NCBI RefSeq assembly: GCF_003626695.1
Contig: NZ_RBAH01000008.1
Location: forward strand, 124,001 to 188,000
Length of the DNA: 64,000 nucleotides
DNA from: Paenibacillus ginsengarvi
GTDB taxonomy: Bacteria > Bacillota > Bacilli > Paenibacillales > NBRC-103111
Reading direction: 5' to 3'
Each line of letters begins with the position of its first letter. The first letter of the stretch is position 1. Of this stretch, positions 1-10,400 are shown piece by piece. A program made the translations under genes and the position numbers. The notes below the pieces were generated by a model. It searched no databases. It was given only the letters and a program-made list of their open reading frames with translations, and was not told the DNA's origin.

Positions 1-463
1 CGATCGGCATACGGACTACGCCCAGATCGATCCGGCCCTCTTTCAAAAAAGCGATAACCTCCGGCGTCGTCCCGTGATTCAGATGAAGCCGGATTCCCGG
101 GTGCTTCTGAATGAACGCCTCCAGATAAGGCAGCAAATAATGCTTGAACAGCGAATCGCTTCCCCCGATGCGCAGCTCGCCGCTGTCCAAATTTTTGAGG
201 GCGGCCATTTTTTCTTCCGCGAGAGTAATCAGGATTTGCGATTGCTCAATATAAGAGTAAAGGATCGTGCCTTCCGGCGTAAGGGCGACCCCTTTCGGAT
301 TGCGGTAAAACAAAACGAGGCCCAGCCGGTCCTCCAGCTGCTTGATCGCATGGCTGACGCTCGGCTGCGTGAGAAACAGCGCTTTGGCGGCTTGGGTCAA
401 GCTGCCTGTTTTGGCTGCCCAATAAAACACTTTGTACAGCTCGTAGTTGTTTCCCATAGACAT
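1..463 (-). CDS. LysR-family transcriptional regulator, N-terminal part (cut by window edge)
   Basis: Translating the minus strand from an ATG at 463 gives an open frame that runs off the left edge (about 154 codons visible). The first 60 residues are a typical LysR winged HTH, including LTQAAKALFLTQPSVSHAIK and LEDRLGLVLFYR. After it comes the start of the periplasmic-binding-like sensor domain (GELRIGGSDSLFKHYLLPYL). AGGAG lies 9 nt before the ATG, and a second in-frame ATG at 457 has poorer spacing. The gene is divergent from zwf across a 159-bp gap, the usual place for LysR proteins to act on a neighbour, so control of zwf-tkt is plausible but inferred. The inducer-binding half is outside the window, so the ligand cannot be guessed. 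Confidence 0.9.
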   Translation of the reverse strand, partial: MSMGNNYELYKVFYWAAKTGSLTQAAKALFLTQPSVSHAIKQLEDRLGLVLFYRNPKGVALTPEGTILYSYIEQSQILITLAEEKMAALKNLDSGELRIGGSDSLFKHYLLPYLEAFIQKHPGIRLHLNHGTTPEVIAFLKEGRIDLGVVRMPI

Positions 464-495
464 GGTCTATAGCTCCTGTCAAATATATTAATTAC

Positions 496-522
496 TTGCA
501 TAGTCGGTATTCGTATTATAGT
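496..522 (+). promoter_or_regulatory. Possible sigma-A promoter for zwf
   Basis: TTGCAT (496-501) and TATAGT (517-522) are 15 bp apart, shorter than ideal, in the AT-rich gap between the LysR gene and zwf. Weak match. Confidence 0.3.
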
Positions 523-622
523 GGAACTACAAGAAACAATCCATAGTTTGGAATCGAATTCGCTGTCGCTGTCGCTTGCGGCAATGCGGTGATCGTAATA
601 ACAGGGCCGGAGGGGAAAGGAC

Positions 623-2134
623 ATGGAGGCGAGCACGTTTATTTTGTTTGGAGCGACGGGGGATTTGGCCAAACGGAAAATTTACCCCGCTTTGTATACT
701 TTATTTCTCGATAACAAGCTTCCGGATTCGTTTTCCGTGTTCGGTCTCGGAAGAAGAGAATGGTCGGATGAAACGTTCCGGGCCAATGTCGAGCGATCGA
801 TTCGCGAATTTTCGCGGCATGAGGCGATACAGGACGAGCAGTTGAACGAATTTCTGGAAGCTTTTCGCTTCTGCATCTTGGACGCAGGCCGCAAGGACGA
901 TTACGTCAAGCTGCTGCGGATGGTCGAAAGCCGGGAGGAAGCGCTCGGCGCGCCGCCGAACCGTCTGTTTTATTTATCGGTCGGGCCCGAATTTTTCGAA
1001 ACGATCGCCTTTCAGATCCGGGAAAGCGGACTCGGTTCCGCGAACGGCTGGAAGCGCCTCGTGATCGAGAAGCCTTTCGGCCACGATCTGCCGTCGGCCC
1101 GGGAGCTGAACCGGAAGCTGAGCGAGGCTTTCGAGGAGAGTGAAATTTTCCGCATCGACCATTATCTCGGCAAGCCGATCGTTCAGCGGCTGGAGGAGCT
1201 GCGCGAAATCGATTCCTCCGTTCGGGAGCTGTGGAACCGTCCGATCGCGAATGTGCAGATTACCGCAAGCGAAACAGTCGGCGTCGAGGAACGCGCGGGG
1301 TATTACGATCAAGCCGGCGCCGTCCGGGACATGTTCCAGAACCATATGCTTCAGCTGCTGATGATGGTGGCGACACATCTGCCTGGCGCGGTCGGCGTTT
1401 CCTCGGAGCGTTCCAAGAAGCAGGCGATGGAATCGCTGAGACCGCTGCACAAGCAAGAAGCGGGCGCTTTCGTCATTCGCGGGCAGTATGGAGAAGGAAC
1501 GATAAGCGGCAAGCCTGTAGCCGGTTATACGTCCGAACCCGGCATCGCGCCGCAGTCGGCGAACGATACGTTCATTGCCGCCAAGCTGCGCATCGAGGAC
1601 GACTTTTGGAGCGGTGTGCCGTTCTACATCCGCACCGGCAAACGAATGAAGAGGAAGTCTACGCGTATCGTAGTCGAGTTCGGAGAGACGGACCTCTCCG
1701 GCTTGTCCGCTGCGGCAGGGAAAGCGCCGAATCTGTTGGTATTCGAAATCGGCCCGAACGACGCCATTACGATGCAGCATGTACCGACAGGCTCGCCGCA
1801 AACCGGCAAGCCAGAGACGATCCCGGTTTACATTCCGGATAGAGGCTCTCTTCCCGAAGCGTATGAAAGCCTCATTTACGACGCTTTGCTCGGAGATCCG
1901 ACGTTTTTCGTCCGCTGGGACGAAGTCGAACTGTCCTGGCAGTGGGTTCAGCCGGTTCTGGAAGCGTTCGAGCAGCAGCTCATCCCGCTCCGACCGTATG
2001 CCGCCGGCTCGAACGGGCCTGACGCGTCGGACGCGCTGCTGGCGGAGGAAGGTCATCACTGGTGGGATAACGAGCCAGAACTACAAAATGGAAGCAAAGA
2101 AGGGGAATCTTATGCCTGTCACGTTAACCATTGA
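623..2134 (+). CDS. zwf: Glucose-6-phosphate 1-dehydrogenase
   Basis: This is the first enzyme of the oxidative pentose phosphate pathway, oxidising glucose 6-phosphate to 6-phosphogluconolactone with NADP. The 503-residue length is normal. The N-terminus carries the Rossmann motif [10 protein letters not shown] (residues 10-19). EKPFG lies near residue 150, and the active-site signature RIDHYLGK lies near residue 177, including the catalytic His of the family. The start at 623 has a purine-rich GGGGAAAGG just upstream. The stop overlaps the tkt start by 23 nt, so the two genes are probably translationally coupled. No 6-phosphogluconate dehydrogenase gene is next to it. Confidence 0.96.
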   Translation: MEASTFILFGATGDLAKRKIYPALYTLFLDNKLPDSFSVFGLGRREWSDETFRANVERSIREFSRHEAIQDEQLNEFLEAFRFCILDAGRKDDYVKLLRMVESREEALGAPPNRLFYLSVGPEFFETIAFQIRESGLGSANGWKRLVIEKPFGHDLPSARELNRKLSEAFEESEIFRIDHYLGKPIVQRLEELREIDSSVRELWNRPIANVQITASETVGVEERAGYYDQAGAVRDMFQNHMLQLLMMVATHLPGAVGVSSERSKKQAMESLRPLHKQEAGAFVIRGQYGEGTISGKPVAGYTSEPGIAPQSANDTFIAAKLRIEDDFWSGVPFYIRTGKRMKRKSTRIVVEFGETDLSGLSAAAGKAPNLLVFEIGPNDAITMQHVPTGSPQTGKPETIPVYIPDRGSLPEAYESLIYDALLGDPTFFVRWDEVELSWQWVQPVLEAFEQQLIPLRPYAAGSNGPDASDALLAEEGHHWWDNEPELQNGSKEGESYACHVNH

Positions 2135-4106
2135 TCAATTGTCGATCGATACGATCCGCACGTTGTCGATCGACGCCATCAACAGCGCCAATTCCGGCCA
2201 TCCCGGCCTGCCGATGGGAGCCGCGCCGATGGCTTACGCCTTGTGGGCCAAAGAGCTTCAGCTCAATCCGGCGAACGCCAAATGGTTTAACCGCGACCGC
2301 TTCGTGCTGTCGGCCGGCCACGGCTCGGCGCTGCTGTACAGCCTGCTGCATTTGAGCGGATACGCGGTGTCGCTGGACGATCTGAAGAGTTTCCGCAAGC
2401 TGAACAGCAAAACGCCGGGCCATCCCGAATACGGCCATACCGACGGCGTCGATGCGACGACCGGGCCTTTGGGACAAGGCCTCGCAATGGCGGTAGGCAT
2501 GGCGATGGCCGAGGCGCATCTCGCGGCCAAATTCAATCAAGCCGGCTTCCCGGTCGTCGACCACCATACGTATGCGCTCGTTGGCGACGGCTGTCTGATG
2601 GAAGGCATCTCCTACGAGGCGATGTCGATGGCGGGGCATATGAAGCTCGGCAAACTCATTGTGCTGTACGATTCCAACGACATTTCGCTCGACGGCGACC
2701 TGAACCTGAGCTTCGGCGAGCAGATGCAGAAACGGGCGGAGTCGGCTCTCTGGCAGTATATTCGCGTCGAGGACGGCAACGATATAGGGGCTATAGAGGC
2801 CGCGATCGCCGCAGCCAAGCAAAATGAGGCGCAGCCTACGCTTATCGAGGTACGTACGGTTATCGGTTACGGCAGCAAAGCGGCGGGAACGAACAAAGTG
2901 CACGGGGTCCCGCTCGGCAAGGAAGAAGCGATTGCGACGAAGCGCGTATATGGCTGGCCTTACGAGGAAGAGTTCACCGTTCCGGAGGAAGTGAAAACCC
3001 ACTTCGCGCAGTTGAAGCAGCAAGGTGCGGACAAGGAAGAGTCGTGGAATCGGCTGTTCGCGGGTTATAAAGCGGAGTATCCGAGCCTGGCGCAGGAGCT
3101 GGAGCAGGCGATCAGCGGCTCCGTGCCGATCGATGCGGCGAACATCCCGGTATTCAGCGAATCCAAGCCGATGTCCACTCGCGTCGCAAGCGGCGAAGCG
3201 ATCAATCACTATGTGAAGACCGTTCCGTCGATCTTCGGCGGCAGTGCGGACTTGTCGCATTCGACGATGACGGACATCAGCGGAGAGACGACCTTCGCCG
3301 TCGAATCGTATGCGGGACGCAACATTTACTTCGGCGTGCGGGAGCATGCTATGGGAGCAGCCGGCAACGGCATGGCGCTGCATGGCGGAGTGCGGCCGTT
3401 TGTAAGCACGTTTTTCGTCTTCAGCGACTATTTGCGCCCGTCGATTCGGCTTGCCGCCCTGCAAAAGCTGCCGGTCATCTACGTATTCACCCACGACTCG
3501 ATTGCGGTCGGGGAGGATGGGCCGACCCATGAACCTGTTGAGCATTTGGCTGCACTGCGCACGATTCCGGGACTCACCGTTATTCGTCCGTCCGACGCCA
3601 ACGAAACGGCGAGCGCCTGGGCATATGCACTCAAGCAGCAAGAAGGCCCGGTAGCTCTCATACTAAGCAGACAAAACTTGCCGGTATACGAAGCGACCCG
3701 CGGCAATATCGAGCATGTTGCGAAGGGCGCATATGTGCTGACGGAAACGAACGATCGCCCGGATCTGATCCTGATCGCTACCGGCTCCGAGGTTTCGCTT
3801 GCCGCCGGCGCCAAGGCCGAGCTGGAGCGGGACAACGTCTCGGTGCGCGTCGTCGCCATGCCGTGCCGCGAGCTGTTCGAGCGCCAGTCCGAAGTGTACA
3901 AGGAGTCCGTTTTGCCGGCAGCCGCTACGAAACGAATTGCGATCGAAGCCGGCATCTCGCTCGGCTGGGACCGTTACGCCGGCACAGGCGGCAAAGTGCT
4001 GTCGATCGAAACGTTCGGCGCGTCCGGCTCGGGCGGCGATGTGATGGAATATTTCGGATTTTCCGTAAAACATGTAGTCCATTTGGCGAAACAACTGGTA
4101 CAATAA
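2112..4106 (+). CDS. tkt: Transketolase
   Basis: Thiamine-diphosphate enzyme moving two-carbon units between pentose phosphate sugars. The 664-residue frame begins inside the 3' end of zwf, with AAGAAGGGG before the ATG at 2112. The frame stays open upstream to 1779, but that part is zwf read in another frame. Family marks in order: [15 protein letters not shown] near the N-terminus, [13 protein letters not shown], the ThDP/Mg motif region GDGCLMEG, the pyrimidine-domain stretch [19 protein letters not shown], and a C-terminal transketolase domain with TGSEVSLA. It forms an operon with zwf and probably fsa. Confidence 0.96.
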   Translation: MPVTLTIDQLSIDTIRTLSIDAINSANSGHPGLPMGAAPMAYALWAKELQLNPANAKWFNRDRFVLSAGHGSALLYSLLHLSGYAVSLDDLKSFRKLNSKTPGHPEYGHTDGVDATTGPLGQGLAMAVGMAMAEAHLAAKFNQAGFPVVDHHTYALVGDGCLMEGISYEAMSMAGHMKLGKLIVLYDSNDISLDGDLNLSFGEQMQKRAESALWQYIRVEDGNDIGAIEAAIAAAKQNEAQPTLIEVRTVIGYGSKAAGTNKVHGVPLGKEEAIATKRVYGWPYEEEFTVPEEVKTHFAQLKQQGADKEESWNRLFAGYKAEYPSLAQELEQAISGSVPIDAANIPVFSESKPMSTRVASGEAINHYVKTVPSIFGGSADLSHSTMTDISGETTFAVESYAGRNIYFGVREHAMGAAGNGMALHGGVRPFVSTFFVFSDYLRPSIRLAALQKLPVIYVFTHDSIAVGEDGPTHEPVEHLAALRTIPGLTVIRPSDANETASAWAYALKQQEGPVALILSRQNLPVYEATRGNIEHVAKGAYVLTETNDRPDLILIATGSEVSLAAGAKAELERDNVSVRVVAMPCRELFERQSEVYKESVLPAAATKRIAIEAGISLGWDRYAGTGGKVLSIETFGASGSGGDVMEYFGFSVKHVVHLAKQLVQ

Positions 4107-4177
4107 GGAACGAAACCTTGCGATAAGATAAGGTGTACCCGTCCTGTGTTTTAGCGGCAGCTTGTTCTTCGTACAGA

Positions 4178-4211
4178 AAGCCACTGTTCCTTTTATCGAT
4201 TATAGTGGCTT
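4178..4211 (+). other. Weak hairpin in the tkt-fsa gap
   Basis: AAGCCACT (4178-4185) pairs with AGTGGCTT (4204-4211) around an 18-base loop. No T-run follows, so it is at most an attenuator or processing site; the rest of this 149-bp gap shows nothing clear. Confidence 0.25.
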
Positions 4212-4255
4212 CTCTAACGATAACAAATATTCCCATTTAGCGAAGGTAGTGGAGC

Positions 4256-4921
4256 ATGAAGTTTTTTATCGACACAGCGAATTTGGAGCAAATCAAACGG
4301 GCACACAAAGTCGGCGTATTGTCCGGCGTGACGACCAATCCGTCGCTCGTTGCCAAAGAAGGAGTCAAATTCGAAGATCGCATCGCCGAAATTTTGCGCG
4401 AGGTGCCTGACGTAGAATCCGTCTCGGCCGAAGTAACGCCTGACGCGGTAACGGCGGAAGAGATGATTGCCCAAGCGAACGAGCTGATCAAAATCAACAA
4501 CTACGATAAAAACATCACGATTAAGCTCCCGATGACACTCGAAGGGCTGGAGGCTTGCCGCTACTTGACGCAAAAAGGCGTCAAGACGAATGTCACGCTT
4601 ATTTTCACAGTAAACCAAGCGCTTCTGGCCGCGCGCGCAGGCGCCACGTATGTATCTCCGTTTCTCGGACGTCTGGACGATATTTCCGAAGACGGCGTGC
4701 AATTGATCGTAAAAGTGGCGGAAATGTTCCGCATCCATAACCTGAGCGCGCAAATTATCGCGGCATCCGTCCGTCATCCGGACCATGTGACTCGCGTTGC
4801 GATGGCAGGCGCTCATATCGCCACGATTCCGTTTTCCGTTATCGAACAAATTTCGAAGCATCCGCTTACCGATCAAGGCATCGAGAAATTCGCCGCCGAC
4901 TGGAGAAAAGCGGTTCAGTAA
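4256..4921 (+). CDS. fsa: Fructose-6-phosphate aldolase / small transaldolase (TalC type)
   Basis: The 221-residue protein belongs to the short transaldolase family. It begins [14 protein letters not shown], followed by [13 protein letters not shown]. The Schiff-base lysine is in [11 protein letters not shown] (Lys90), and the family stretch SPFLGRLDD follows. Members either act as transaldolase in the non-oxidative pentose phosphate branch or cleave fructose 6-phosphate; sequence reading alone cannot separate these. Its position after zwf and tkt favours the transaldolase role. A rho-independent terminator follows 20 bp after the stop. Confidence 0.93.
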   Translation: MKFFIDTANLEQIKRAHKVGVLSGVTTNPSLVAKEGVKFEDRIAEILREVPDVESVSAEVTPDAVTAEEMIAQANELIKINNYDKNITIKLPMTLEGLEACRYLTQKGVKTNVTLIFTVNQALLAARAGATYVSPFLGRLDDISEDGVQLIVKVAEMFRIHNLSAQIIAASVRHPDHVTRVAMAGAHIATIPFSVIEQISKHPLTDQGIEKFAADWRKAVQ

Positions 4922-4941
4922 GATCAGTCACTTGTGACATC

Positions 4942-4968
4942 AAAAGTCGCGATGATTCGCGGCTTTTT
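4942..4968 (+). terminator. Rho-independent terminator of zwf-tkt-fsa
   Basis: AAAAGTCGCGA (4942-4952), loop TGAT, TCGCGGCTTTT (4957-4967): an 11-bp stem with one G-U pair, ending in a T-run. Confidence 0.85.
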
Positions 4969-5070
4969 GCTTTCAATTTAAGGTGTACGAGGGGATGTCG
5001 AATGTTCCCGCAGCGGCCGTACATGCAGACTGCACCGCTAAATTGTGATTGCCCAGAGGGGTGGATACAC

Positions 5071-5099
5071 TTGACAACGCGGTGCAGGTGGTATAAGAT
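5071..5099 (+). promoter_or_regulatory. Sigma-A promoter for the leuA leader
   Basis: A consensus TTGACA (5071-5076), 17-bp spacer, TAAGAT (5094-5099). It sits just before the T-box leader. Confidence 0.7.
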
Positions 5100-5107
5100 T
5101 ATCACTA

Positions 5108-5388
5108 ATATTTAAAGACGTTGAAAAGGAATAGTACGATTATCAAAGCGATCAGAGAGCTGTTGGACGGTGCAAAACAGCCGCGGAGAATATCGGAACT
5201 CGCCTTGGAGTTGCTCGCTGAACCAGCCAAGTAAGCGTAGCCGGAGCCTGATCGTTATCATCAGGAGGATACGGGAATTGTTTTTCCGCATCCGTGGAGT
5301 GCATGCCGTGAAGGCATGAATTCGGAGTGGTACCGCGTAAGACGTCACAGTCTTTCGTCTCTGTTAGCAGAGACGAAAGGCTTTTTTG
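5108..5388 (+). ncRNA. T-box riboswitch, leucine-specific (leuA leader)
   Basis: The leader contains the Stem I mark AGAGAGC, the distal GGTGCAA element, and a specifier-loop region GGAA-CTC-GCC with the Leu codon CTC at 5199-5201. The T-box sequence GGAGTGGTACCGCG is at 5324-5337. It is followed by a strong terminator: stem 5349-5363 with 5368-5382, loop TTAG, then a T-run. Uncharged tRNA-Leu should stabilise the antiterminator and let transcription reach leuA. The codon assignment is read from alignment with the lysK T-box in this same window and fits the downstream gene. Confidence 0.93.
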
Positions 5389-5447
5389 CGTTTCGTCCGG
5401 CTATTCGGACAGACAGCGATAGGAAACCGAGGAGAGGGTGGACATCT

Positions 5448-7106
5448 ATGAAACATGTTGAAAAGTATGCCAGAGGATATTTTATGCCGCCGGAGACGAG
5501 CCTGAACTGGACCCGGAAGGAATATATTACGGAAGCGCCGATCTGGTGCAGCGTCGACCTTCGCGACGGCAATCAGGCGCTTATCGTGCCGATGAATTTG
5601 GAGGAGAAGCTGGAATACTTTCAAATGCTTGTCGATATCGGCTTCAAGGAGATCGAAGTCGGATTTCCAGCCGCATCGGAAACGGAATTCGCCTTCCTGC
5701 GCACCTTGATCGAACAGAACCTGATCCCGGACGACGTCACGATCCAAGTGCTGACCCAATCGAGAGAGCATATTATCCGCAAAACGTTCGAATCGCTGAA
5801 AGGCGCGAAAAAAGCGGTCGTGCACTTGTACAACTCGACCTCCGTGGCTCAGCGGGAGCAGGTTTTCCGCAAATCGAAGGAGGAAATTATCGAGATCGCG
5901 CTCAGCGGCGCGAAGCTGCTCAAGGAATGCGCGGAAGAGACCGAAGGCAACTTCCAGTTCCAGTATTCGCCGGAAAGCTTTACGGGCACGGAAATCGAAT
6001 TTGCGCTGGACATATGCAATCGCGTGCTCGACGTGTGGCAGCCGACGGCGGCGAACCCGGTTATTATCAACCTGCCGGCTACGGTATCGATGTCGATGCC
6101 GCATGTGTACGCCAGTCAGATCGAATATATGAGCGAGCATATGAATTTCCGCGAGCATGTCATCTTGTCCGTTCATCCGCACAACGACCGGGGTACGGGC
6201 GTAGCCGATGCGGAGCTCGGCATGTTGGCCGGAGCTCAGCGTGTGGAGGGCACCTTGTTCGGCAACGGCGAACGTACAGGTAATGTGGACATCGTTACGC
6301 TGGCGCTGAACATGTTCTCCCACGGCGTAGACCCGAAGCTGAATATGGAGAACATTCCGGACATCATCTCCGTATACGAACGGCTGACCAAAATGCGCGT
6401 CAGCGAAAGGCATCCGTACGGCGGCGAGCTCGTGTTTACGGCGTTCTCAGGTTCGCACCAGGATGCGATCGCCAAAGGCATGCAATGGCGCGATACGAAG
6501 CAGCCCCAGTATTGGTCGGTACCTTACCTGCTGATCGATCCGAAGGACATCGGTCGACAGTACGAGGGCGATATTATCCGCATCAACAGCCAATCCGGCA
6601 AAGGCGGCATTGGTTACGTGCTGCAGCAAAAATACGGGCTCGATCTTCCGCCGAAAATGCGCGAGCACTTCGGCTATTGCGTGAAAAACGTCTCCGATCA
6701 TCAGCAAAAAGAGCTGATGCCGGACGAAATTTACAATATTTTTATCAAGGAATACGTAAACATCAAAACGCCTGTCGAATTCATCAAATACAGCTTTACA
6801 GACGCCGATGACTTCCAAACGGTCGTTACGATCAAGGAAGATCAGGCAAGCAAGGAAATCTCCGGAACCGGTGACGGAAGGCTGGATGCGATCAGCAATG
6901 CGCTGCAATCCCATCTCGGAATCGAATATTCCGATCTCGTGTACAACGAGCACGCGCTGGAAACGGGTTCCAAATCGCAAGCCGTCTCCTACATCGGCAT
7001 TAAAGCTTCGAATGGCGTCGTATATTGGGGCTGCGGCATTGACGTCGATATTATGACCTCTTCCGTAAAAGCTTTGTTCAGCGCCGTGAACCAAATGAGC
7101 CGTTAG
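5448..7106 (+). CDS. leuA: 2-isopropylmalate synthase, long (actinobacterial-like) type
   Basis: Condenses acetyl-CoA with 2-ketoisovalerate, the committed step of leucine synthesis. From ATG 5448 (GGAGAGGG upstream) it is 552 residues. The frame stays open upstream to 5316, but that part lies inside the T-box terminator. The HMGL-like barrel begins CSVDLRDGNQAL with the metal and substrate residues, and has LSVHPHNDRGTGVADAELG with the His pair for metal. The last about 120 residues look like the LeuA allosteric dimer domain. The N-terminal YARGYFMPPETSLNWTRKEY and overall length match the type 2 LeuA of Corynebacterium and Mycobacterium rather than the short type of Bacillus. It is monocistronic: no leuBCD or ilv genes follow. 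Confidence 0.94.
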   Translation: MKHVEKYARGYFMPPETSLNWTRKEYITEAPIWCSVDLRDGNQALIVPMNLEEKLEYFQMLVDIGFKEIEVGFPAASETEFAFLRTLIEQNLIPDDVTIQVLTQSREHIIRKTFESLKGAKKAVVHLYNSTSVAQREQVFRKSKEEIIEIALSGAKLLKECAEETEGNFQFQYSPESFTGTEIEFALDICNRVLDVWQPTAANPVIINLPATVSMSMPHVYASQIEYMSEHMNFREHVILSVHPHNDRGTGVADAELGMLAGAQRVEGTLFGNGERTGNVDIVTLALNMFSHGVDPKLNMENIPDIISVYERLTKMRVSERHPYGGELVFTAFSGSHQDAIAKGMQWRDTKQPQYWSVPYLLIDPKDIGRQYEGDIIRINSQSGKGGIGYVLQQKYGLDLPPKMREHFGYCVKNVSDHQQKELMPDEIYNIFIKEYVNIKTPVEFIKYSFTDADDFQTVVTIKEDQASKEISGTGDGRLDAISNALQSHLGIEYSDLVYNEHALETGSKSQAVSYIGIKASNGVVYWGCGIDVDIMTSSVKALFSAVNQMSR

Positions 7107-7135
7107 GCCAAAGTGCTAGAGAACCAGCATCTCCG

Positions 7136-7165
7136 AAAATCCGCTCTTTATGGGCGGATTTTTTG
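7136..7165 (+). terminator. Rho-independent terminator of leuA
   Basis: AAAATCCGCTC, loop TTTAT, GGGCGGATTTT: an 11-bp stem ending in a run of six T. Confidence 0.85.
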
Positions 7166-7492
7166 TGTTGTCGCAATACCGAAGCCGGAAAAAACGGATA
7201 TATTTCAGCTCCAAAAAAGTGAATGTTCATTGTAAAAAGGTTCCATTACAATGAGGACGTGTCCGAAAACGTCCGAAGGCGGCGGCTTGCGGATAACGAC
7301 GCGAATAAAGGAGGGGATGCTTCGGATCGGCCGCCCTAGCGGCAACGGGTGATATTCAGGCGATGTGAAGCGGGCGGTACGGCTGAACGATGCTATGTAA
7401 GCGTTTAACCGCAGCATGAATCGACTGACGGCACGCGAAAACGTTAGGCCCGAAACCGCCTAGCGGACGGGTCAGGCCAAGGAGGGAATGTA
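7166..7492 (+). other. Intergenic leader region before the large secreted protein
   Basis: 327 bp without a credible gene. It holds the cre-like site described separately and several small GC-rich inverted motifs (for example GGACGTGTCC near 7256), but no structure matching a riboswitch class I know. GGAGGG sits 10 nt before the ATG at 7493. Confidence 0.4.
7395..7409 (+). promoter_or_regulatory. cre-like catabolite-repression site
   Basis: ATGTAAGCGTTTAAC matches the Bacillus CcpA consensus WTGWAARCGYWWWCW at 13 of 15 positions; the last two bases differ. It lies 84 bp before a gene for a probable secreted carbohydrate-active protein, which suits carbon-catabolite control. Confidence 0.4.
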
Positions 7493-10400
7493 ATGATAAA
7501 ACGTGTGGTCGTTTTGCTGCTCTCGCTAGGTTTGCTGCTGGCCGGCCCTGGCTTCGGCATTATCCCCGCGCTGGCGCAGCCGAACGATTCGGGCGGGGCG
7601 GGCATCGCCTCGCTGCCGGATACGAAGCCGGACAAACATTATATGGTGCTAACGGCTGCCAGCTTTGCCTCTAATATGGGCAACTGGACGAAACCGGCCG
7701 ACAAGAGAGGCAGTCCGCTTGCGGATATTATGCTGGGCGGAACTGACGGGAAAGATCACGGCTCGACGCCCGCGAAGGCGAAATACGGGATACCGGCCGA
7801 CGGCGTGTACAAAATGATGGTGCACACCCGCGATTTCGCGGCAAGCCCCGGTACCCGGCCGTTCAAGCTGAAGCTGGACGGGAGCGATCCGGCGGCATAC
7901 GGCGCTCACGGCTTCGACGGCTGGCGCTGGGAAACGAGCGGACCGCAACCGATGATCCGGGGAGAATTCGATCTCGAAGCGATCGATTTCCGCGGCAATT
8001 ATGCCCGCTTCGATATGATCGTCATTACGGACGATCTGAGCTTCTCGATCGTAGATAGCCCGACTACGCTTCAATGGCTGGCTTCGCAGTATAGTTACGT
8101 ACCCGGAACGGTCGTGAACGGGCAGCCCGATCCGAACCGGCCGCCGGTCGATATTGCGGTAAGGCTGAACGGGCAGTACGTCACTTTGAACGCGCAGCCC
8201 GTGCTTGCGCAATCGACCGTCATGGTGCCGTTCGGAGAACTGTTCGCCTCAATGGGAGCGGCGATTACCGTCGATGCGGCGACTTATCAGGTAACGGCAA
8301 TGAAAAACGGTATGCGCTTTCAAGTAAGGCCGGGTCAAGATTCGGCTTTGGTGAACGGCCGAAGCGTGCTGCTGGAGACACCGGCGGTAAGCAGCGGAGG
8401 AGAGGCGTTTGTACCGCTAAGCTTCGTCAAGCAGTATTTCGGCGCCCACACGTTTTGGGATGAAGGAGGTCGAACGGCTGTGATCGTTGCGCTTATTCCG
8501 TCAGACGCTTATTTGTTCCGCCCGGACAGCTTTGACGACCTGGGCACCTGGACGGCGGAATCCGGCGTCGAAGGGGCGTTCGAGCGTTCGGTGCTGCGCG
8601 GGATCGTTCCGGCCGCACCGGGCGCTACGCCGGATATGGCCGATCCGTCCTCCACGCGTCCGGCCGTCGCCTCGTTTGAGGCTGTGCAGGCCGGAACGTA
8701 CAAAGTTTGGGTCCGTTCCCGCGATTTCGCAACGAACCAGCCGGGCACGCGGTTTTTCAACGTCGGCCTGAACGGTCAAATGCTGCCGCAGCGGTTCGGG
8801 GTTCACGGTCAGGACGGCTTCAAATGGGCGGAAGCCGGGGTCGTTCAGCTTCAACCGGGAACGCACACGCTTGAGCTGTACGATACGTCGGGCTTCTACG
8901 CCCGCTGCGACGCCGTGCTGCTAACGGCCGATTTGCAGGCGACACCGCCTGAGGATTACACGCAGCTGCTGCGTTTAGCCGCCCCGCTCGGGCCGGAGCC
9001 GGAAAGCTTCCCGGCATGGGCGACTACGCAGAACGAGCCGATACACAGTGTCACCCTGGAGAATGCGGCGACGCGGGTCGTCTTCTACAAAGTGCCTACC
9101 GCGAGCGGGCAAGTCGTCCAAAGCGAAGTGTATGCCCGTTATGAGGGAGACTGGGTGAAAACAAAAAACCGTTCGGAGGAGCTCGGCTACCTCGTGCTGT
9201 CCGCCGATTCGAGCTCGACGGTTTCGACTTCCCAGGACATGTATGCGTACAAGAGCAAGTTTACGATGGCAAACGGCAACGTCAAAAACTATGCGGGCAC
9301 CGATCTGTACAAGGCCGGCTTGTTCCATTGGTTTATTCCGACCGACTATGAGATGACGCCGAGCGGCGGGATTCGGCTGCTTTTCAACGAGCCGTTAGCC
9401 GACTTCAGCTCCTTATGGGAAATGGACGGCGATAACCCGGCGCCGAAAGTAACCGTTCAAGCGACGTTCCATCAAGCCGGCACTTACTCGATCGGGGCAT
9501 GGGAGGGACGCGGCTTTGCCGACGAGCAGTACGAATTTGCGCTTGCGCCGTACCGGGTGCTGGGCAAACGGATCGCTCCCGAGGCGGGGCTGATGACCGA
9601 ACAGCATTTGTTTACGCCGATGGGAACGCTCACGCTGAACGCAAGCAATGCGTACCTTCCCGGCCAACCGGTGACGAAAGGCGTCGTTGCGGAGCCGTCC
9701 TGGATTCCGCAGAGATGGGTATACGGCAACAACGGGAAGTTCGGCATCTCGATGCGGGGGACCGGCTATAACCCGAAGGGCTCGATATTCGCACCCGTGC
9801 TCGGAGCGGCCGATGCGAAGTTTGCAGCAGGCCAGAGCTATACGATGCAATACAGGGTCATAAGCCGCGTGGGGGATTGGTACGACTCCTACAAATTCGT
9901 GACGCAAAATCTGTTCGGCGTTCATGACTACCGTCAAAACGTATACGGCACGCTGAACGACGCCGTATTCAACGCCCGCAAGCTGATGATGGACGATGAG
10001 CTAGGCGGGTGGGACGTTCACGACAAAGCCCACTATAACATGGAAGGGAAAAATGCGACGTCGTCCGCCAACCCGATGCAGGCGCTGCAGGAATATTTGC
10101 TCACCGAGGACAAAGACATCTTGACCCGCAGGGCGATTCCGACGCTGGCCAATTTCTTGACGCGCAAAGAGCTGCATTTCAACCGGACGCCGGAGTGGGG
10201 CGGCGTCGATTATTGGCAATCGAACGATTTGCCGAAATCGATCGGCTCCCCGATCAGCGGCTACAATCTGAACGTAGTCGGCGGTCTGTACGAGATGACG
10301 CGCGGGGCGGTTCCGTATTTGTACCAGTACGGACTGGATAAGGGAAAGGCGACTGTGACCAACTCGTACGGCTCGATCCCTACGTTCTCGAACAACTTGT

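Noticed and set aside
974..2059. 361-codon minus-strand frame opposite zwf
   Set aside because: Antisense shadow of a clear gene with no protein-family features.
2124..3641. Long minus-strand open frame (505 codons) opposite tkt
   Set aside because: It lies wholly antisense to transketolase. Its Arg/His-rich composition is typical of an antisense frame in GC-rich coding DNA, and it has no ribosome binding site.
4866..5105. 79-codon minus-strand frame between fsa and the leuA leader
   Set aside because: Overlaps the terminator of fsa and the leuA promoter, with no Shine-Dalgarno and no family resemblance.
7166..7492. Riboswitch in the leader of the large secreted protein gene
   Set aside because: No conserved core of the purine, SAM, cyclic-di-GMP, cyclic-di-AMP, T-box or cobalamin classes could be recognised.
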